Shown piece by piece: positions 6,932 through 9,519 of a stretch of 9,519 nt of DNA. The stretch's first letter is position 1; every line of letters starts with the position of its first letter. The position numbers and the translations under genes are program-made. The notes under the pieces were generated by a model that saw nothing but the letters and a program-made list of their open reading frames with translations, had not been told where the DNA came from and did not search any database. This stretch comes from Bacteroidales bacterium. Lineage in GTDB: Bacteria > Bacteroidota > Bacteroidia > Bacteroidales > UBA932. Location: positions 1-9,519 of the forward strand of contig JALNXR010000063.1 in assembly GCA_023230265.1 (NCBI GenBank), written 5' to 3'.

Positions 6932-8330
6932 GTTTAAAAACTAATTGTTTACCTCCTTTGGCACCTGTAAGCATGCCTTCAGAAACCACATGAACTCCGT
7001 TTACGAATGTATGGATGACAGAGGAGCTGAACGTCCTGCCCCTGAATGGAGACCATCCGCATTTATATGCGGGATAAAAAGTTGTTTTGTTGTCAGGTTT
7101 TGACGGATCAAAGACCATGATGTCAGCATAATATCCTTCCCGAAGAAATCCTCTTCTGTCAATATTGAAATTTTTGGCAGGAGAGTGAGACATACGGTCA
7201 ACGACTGTATGTTCACAGAAAGCTCCCTCTTTATGCAGATCCCACATAATCTGAAAGCTGTGCTGTACAAGAGGAAGTCCGGAAGGGGTATTGAGATAAT
7301 CTCCCGATTTTTCTTCATATGTGTGGGGAGCATGATCGGTCGCGACTACTTTGATCACTCCATCCCTGACAGCCTGGATAATAGCCTCTCTGTCAGATTG
7401 TTTTTTTATTGAGGGATTACATTTCATCAAACTGCCGTATCTGGTATAATCCCTGTCATCCAGCAACATATAATGGACACACACCTCACCGGTAATTTTA
7501 TCGCTTTTCTCTTTGGCCTCTCTTATCATTTCAATCTCCTCTGCTGTGCTTAAATGGAGAATGTGTAGTCTTGACCGGTGTCTTAGAGCAAGATCTATGG
7601 CTTTGTGGGTGGATTCAATACAAGCCTGCCTGCTTCTGATTAAGGAGTGTACAGAAAAGTCGCGGGGATCCGGATGACTCTCCATCACTTTTTCAAAATT
7701 ATTGCGGATAATAGCCTCCTCTTCGCAATGAGTGGCAATCAGCACCGGGGAAAGTGAAAAAATTTGTTCGAGTACAGAAGGGTCATCTACAAGCATATTG
7801 CCTGTGGAAGAACCCATAAAAACTTTAATTCCACAAGTTTTTGAAGGATCAGTATTTACAATTTCTTTAATGTTGTTGTTATTTGCTCCCAGATAGAATG
7901 ACCAGTTGGCAAAGGAGCCGGAGGTAGCGATTCTGTTTTTCTCCTCAACTCTTTCAATAGTTACAACGGGAGGATTATTGTTGGGCATATCCATATAGGA
8001 AGTCACCCCTCCAAGAACTGCGGCGGCACTTTCACTGCAAATATCTCCCTTATGTGTGTTTCCAGGCTCCCTGAAATGAACCTGATCATCAATTATTCCA
8101 GGCACGATGCAGAGATTCGTACAGTCAATCAAGATATCATAGTCTTGATTGGCAGGTGTTTGGGAATTAATCCCAAGGCTTTTAGTATTTGTAGCAGAGT
8201 TATCTTCCATAGAATATAACTCTGAATATAACTCTGTTATGGAGTCAATGGTGTCGTCTTTTATTAAAAGATTACCAATAAATGACCTCCCCTCATTTAT
8301 AATCTTTCCATTTTTAAGTAAAATCCTCAT
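6921..8330 (-). CDS. pyrC: dihydroorotase (type I, amidohydrolase fold)
   Basis: Dihydroorotase cyclises N-carbamoyl-aspartate to dihydroorotate, step three of pyrimidine synthesis, in the cytoplasm. From ATG 8330 it has 469 residues. The frame runs 20 codons further upstream, but ATG 8330 is favoured because the family starts near MRILLKNGKIINEGRSF and because it forms an ATGA overlap with the upstream gene's stop. Metal-site residues visible are H85 (in DDQVHFREPG), the probable carboxylated lysine K169 (GIKVFMG), H201 (ATHCEEE), H259 (HILHLST) and D332 (ATDHAPH). The first histidine of the usual HxH pair is Q83. Substrate-binding R87 and an N118 candidate (MPNNNPP) are present. Residues about 37-64 form an extra hydrophilic insertion before the VPGIIDD segment, containing a duplicated ELYS. 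A related non-catalytic or hydantoinase-like amidohydrolase is possible but less likely, as DHOase hallmarks such as HFREPG and ATDHAPH are intact. Confidence 0.93.
   Translation of the reverse strand: MRILLKNGKIINEGRSFIGNLLIKDDTIDSITELYSELYSMEDNSATNTKSLGINSQTPANQDYDILIDCTNLCIVPGIIDDQVHFREPGNTHKGDICSESAAAVLGGVTSYMDMPNNNPPVVTIERVEEKNRIATSGSFANWSFYLGANNNNIKEIVNTDPSKTCGIKVFMGSSTGNMLVDDPSVLEQIFSLSPVLIATHCEEEAIIRNNFEKVMESHPDPRDFSVHSLIRSRQACIESTHKAIDLALRHRSRLHILHLSTAEEIEMIREAKEKSDKITGEVCVHYMLLDDRDYTRYGSLMKCNPSIKKQSDREAIIQAVRDGVIKVVATDHAPHTYEEKSGDYLNTPSGLPLVQHSFQIMWDLHKEGAFCEHTVVDRMSHSPAKNFNIDRRGFLREGYYADIMVFDPSKPDNKTTFYPAYKCGWSPFRGRTFSSSVIHTFVNGVHVVSEGMLTGAKGGKQLVFKHGK
8212..8235. repeat. perfect 12-bp tandem duplication inside pyrC
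   Basis: GAATATAACTCT (+ strand) occurs twice head to tail, at 8212-8223 and 8224-8235. Because the unit is 12 bp it stays in frame; read on the - strand it gives ELYS ELYS at about residues 33-40 of dihydroorotase. It looks like a replication-slippage duplication in a tolerant surface insertion. Confidence 0.9.
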
Positions 8331-9067
8331 TTCGCAGATGTGCTGACGGCAGGTCTGAATTTTCTGAATCTCATTTTTAATACACCCCAAAAAGCCTCCC
8401 CAAAAATTCCGCTGCTCATCTTTGAGGTACCCTCTTTTCTGTCACGGAATATTATCGGAATCTCACTGATCCGGAATCCCAACCTGAAGGTAGTATATTT
8501 CATCTCGATCTGGAATCCGTAACCTTTCATTTTGATTTTTGACAGATCGATAGTTTCCAGCACTTTACGACGATAGCATTTGAATCCGGAAGTGGTGTCA
8601 AAAATATTCATTCCAAGAACTTTTCTCACATACACAGAGGCAGAATATGACATAATAACCCTACCTATAGGCCAGTTTATCACGCTTATTCCATCGCAGT
8701 AACGGGAGCCGATTGTAAGATCGGCACCCTTTTCACACTCGTTGAACAGCAGTGGCAGATCCATTGGATCATGGGAAAAGTCGGCATCCATCTCAAATAT
8801 ATAGTCGTACCCGTGTTCAAGAGCCCACCTGAATCCGGTCATATAGGCAGTGCCCAGTCCAAGTTTCCCGGATCTTTCTTTAAGGAACAGTGAATCAGGA
8901 TGTATCTTCAGCATCTCTTTTACAATGGAAGCTGTCCCGTCCGGAGATCCGTCATCCACTATCAGTATGTGAAAATTCTGTTTGAGATCAAATATTGCAT
9001 TGATAATCCGGGAAATATTCTCCTTCTCATTATAAGTTGGAATCACAACTATTTTTGACGGATTCAT
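8327..9067 (-). CDS. polyprenol-phosphate mannosyltransferase-type GT2 (Dpm1-like)
   Basis: This 246-residue family-2 glycosyltransferase with a GT-A fold resembles dolichol/polyprenol-phosphate mannose synthases, which move mannose from GDP-mannose to a lipid phosphate for use across the membrane. Visible motifs are VVIPTYNEKENI (7-18), nucleotide-binding VDDGSPDGT (37-45), the metal-binding DAD at 94-96 followed by FSHDP, GSRYCDG (120-126), TTSGFKCYRR (158-167) and the acceptor-side RDRKEGTSKMS (208-218). There is no C-terminal transmembrane domain, so it is probably peripheral on the cytoplasmic membrane face like the short Dpm1 forms. Glucose- or other sugar-phosphate specificity cannot be excluded. 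ATG 9067 precedes the conserved first strand directly. It is the first gene of the leftward operon, and its TGA stop overlaps the dihydroorotase ATG (ATGA at 8330-8327). Confidence 0.9.
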   Translation of the reverse strand: MNPSKIVVIPTYNEKENISRIINAIFDLKQNFHILIVDDGSPDGTASIVKEMLKIHPDSLFLKERSGKLGLGTAYMTGFRWALEHGYDYIFEMDADFSHDPMDLPLLFNECEKGADLTIGSRYCDGISVINWPIGRVIMSYSASVYVRKVLGMNIFDTTSGFKCYRRKVLETIDLSKIKMKGYGFQIEMKYTTFRLGFRISEIPIIFRDRKEGTSKMSSGIFGEAFWGVLKMRFRKFRPAVSTSAK

Positions 9068-9220
9068 AGACAGTGGTTTTGCTTTATATATTAAAGTATA
9101 TTGTTATTAACATAATACAAATGTACTAATAATATTTTATCAAAATTCTTTTGTAAAAGTAGAGGCTCTGAGAGGTGAAAATTATTTATTAGAAATTGTA
9201 AGTTTTTTTCAGAAAAAGAT
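9068..9220. other. AT-rich divergent control region between the leftward operon and rrn
   Basis: This 153-bp spacer has no credible reading frame. It holds the leftward operon's probable -7 box (9118-9125). Its right part (about 9178-9220) consists largely of A and T runs directly upstream of the rRNA -33 element, the position where an UP-like element would stimulate rRNA transcription. I see no terminator or tRNA here. Confidence 0.6.
9118..9125 (-). promoter_or_regulatory. probable -7 box of the GT2-pyrC-EamA operon
   Basis: On the - strand 9125-9118 reads TACATTTG, a perfect match to the Bacteroidota -7 consensus TAnnTTTG. It would place the transcription start near 9112 and give a 5' leader of about 45 nt before ATG 9067. 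The -33 element is poor: the nearest upstream TTG (9143-9141) leaves only 15 nt instead of about 19. No other good box is seen between the GT2 start and the rRNA promoter. Confidence 0.5.
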
Positions 9221-9250
9221 TTGTTAATTAAAAAAAGATGGCTACCTTTG
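9221..9250 (+). promoter_or_regulatory. rRNA operon promoter, Bacteroidota consensus
   Basis: A -33 element TTG (9221-9223) is followed after exactly 19 nt by the -7 element TACCTTTG (9243-9250). This is a full match to the TTG-N19-TAnnTTTG promoter of the Bacteroidota primary sigma factor. Transcription should begin around 9255-9258, about 167 bases before mature 16S. The AT-rich stretch immediately upstream is consistent with a strong, growth-regulated promoter. Confidence 0.88.
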
Positions 9251-9299
9251 CACTCCCAAACGAAAAATAAGGCACTCGCCTGTTAGAAATTTAGGGAAA

Positions 9300-9311
9300 G
9301 ATCTTTGAAAA
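9300..9311 (+). promoter_or_regulatory. boxA-like antitermination motif in rRNA leader
   Basis: GATCTTTGAAAA resembles bacterial rRNA boxA (E. coli core CTCTTTAACA), the RNA site for NusB/NusE. It lies about 45 nt after the inferred start, a usual position. The match is partial, so the assignment rests on position as much as on sequence. Confidence 0.5.
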
Positions 9312-9361
9312 AACTGGAAGATAATAGTACAATTTAAAGTAGTACAATAAGAGTAAAGCGT

Positions 9362-9379
9362 TAATTCCTAAAGGAATTA
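9362..9379 (+). other. perfect 7-bp hairpin in rRNA leader
   Basis: TAATTCC (9362-9368) and GGAATTA (9373-9379) form an uninterrupted stem with the 4-nt loop TAAA. It is not followed by a T run, so it is not a terminator. It is probably a structural or processing element of the pre-rRNA. Confidence 0.6.
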
Positions 9380-9422
9380 TAAGAGTAACAGGCAAGCTAG
9401 TCATAAAAAAAACAAATTTTTT

Positions 9423-9519
9423 ACAATGAAGAGTTTGATCCTGGCTCAGGATGAACGCTAGCGGCAGGCTTAACACATGCAAGTCGAGGGGCAGCATACC
9501 CAGCAATGGGTGATGGCGA
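9423..9519 (+). rRNA. rrs: 16S ribosomal RNA, 5' end (cut by window edge)
   Basis: The universal 16S 5' region is present: GAAGAGTTTGATCCTGGCTC at 9428-9447, then GATGAACGCTAGCGGCAGG and TTAACACATGCAAGTCGAGG. Aligning to E. coli, base 1 falls at about 9423. GCTAGCGGCAGGCTTAACAC and the following GGGGCAGCAT are typical of Bacteroidales. The V1 helix is short (ACCC 9498-9501 with GGGT 9508-9511). Only about 97 of some 1,500 bases are in the window. The rRNA operon runs rightward, away from the leftward GT2 operon. Confidence 0.97.

Larger units (their letters stand above)
9256..9422 (+). other. rRNA leader transcript (pre-16S 5' spacer)
   Basis: This is the region between the inferred transcription start and mature 16S. 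It contains a boxA-like motif (9300-9311), a long-range complementary pair (9278-9285 with 9386-9393), a perfect 7-bp hairpin (9362-9379), and two short direct repeats. These are TAGTACAAT at 9325-9333 and 9340-9348, and ATAAGAGTAA at 9347-9356 and 9379-9388. Such leaders in bacteria guide antitermination, folding and RNase processing of 16S. The minus-strand open frame across this leader into 16S is not a gene. Confidence 0.7.

Noticed and set aside
6951..6959. Strong Shine-Dalgarno-like AAAGGAGGT upstream of the EamA gene
   Set aside because: The spacer to ATG 6931 is 19 nt, too long, and the bases encode the GAKGGK segment of dihydroorotase.
8331..8390. Twenty-codon upstream extension of dihydroorotase
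   Set aside because: It lies entirely inside the GT2 gene, does not match the family N-terminus, and ATG 8330 gives the expected start with an ATGA overlap.
9189..9291. Repeat TTAGAAATT at 9189-9197 and 9283-9291
   Set aside because: A 9-nt match in AT-rich DNA is likely by chance, and one copy lies upstream and one downstream of the promoter with no clear shared role.
9291..9506. Minus-strand open frame of 71 codons
   Set aside because: It runs antisense through the rRNA leader and the conserved start of 16S; the codons merely reflect AT-rich leader sequence.

Overview
The window looks like an ordinary chromosomal segment from a member of Bacteroidales (phylum Bacteroidota). The clearest sign is the right edge. 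It carries the first ~97 bases of a 16S rRNA gene with a Bacteroidales-type 5' region (short V1 loop, GCGGCAGGCTTAACACATGC). Upstream is a rRNA promoter of the Bacteroidota sigma-ABfr type: TTG, 19 nt, then TAnnTTTG. The protein genes fit this, the DNA is moderately AT-rich throughout, and good Shine-Dalgarno sequences are rare. A placement near Rikenellaceae is possible from the V1 region but is only a guess.

Layout. On the + strand, the 3' part of a YgiQ-family radical SAM gene (1-1592) enters from outside the window. Next is a small conserved hypothetical gene with an acidic tail (1661-2044), closed by a clear intrinsic terminator (2072-2096). Then a two-gene unit encodes a ClC-type chloride transporter with CBS domains (2127-3893) and the Tex transcription accessory / S1 RNA-binding protein (3886-6066), overlapping by 8 nt. 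On the - strand a three-gene operon reads leftwards: a polyprenol-phosphate mannosyltransferase-type GT2 enzyme (9067-8327), dihydroorotase (8330-6921) and an EamA/DMT-family transporter (6931-6029). Its junctions overlap by 4 nt and 11 nt, so translation is probably coupled. The - strand operon converges on tex, and the two last genes overlap tail to tail by 38 bp. The final ~450 bp hold the divergent control region, the rRNA promoter, a structured ~165-nt leader and the start of 16S.

How the parts work together. The window is mostly housekeeping: RNA/transcription functions (Tex, rRNA), pyrimidine synthesis (dihydroorotase), lipid-linked sugar donor synthesis (GT2), ion and metabolite transport (ClC, EamA), and a radical SAM protein of unclear role. 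I see no mobile element, CRISPR array, tRNA, toxin-antitoxin or defence module, and no convincing new multi-gene system. The points most worth checking are residue changes at functional positions in dihydroorotase (first metal His replaced by Gln) and in ClC (internal proton-glutamate position is Ile). Others are a 12-bp in-frame tandem duplication in a dihydroorotase insertion, the coding overlap between tex and the EamA gene, the repeated and paired motifs in the rRNA leader, and the uncharacterised acidic-tailed small protein.
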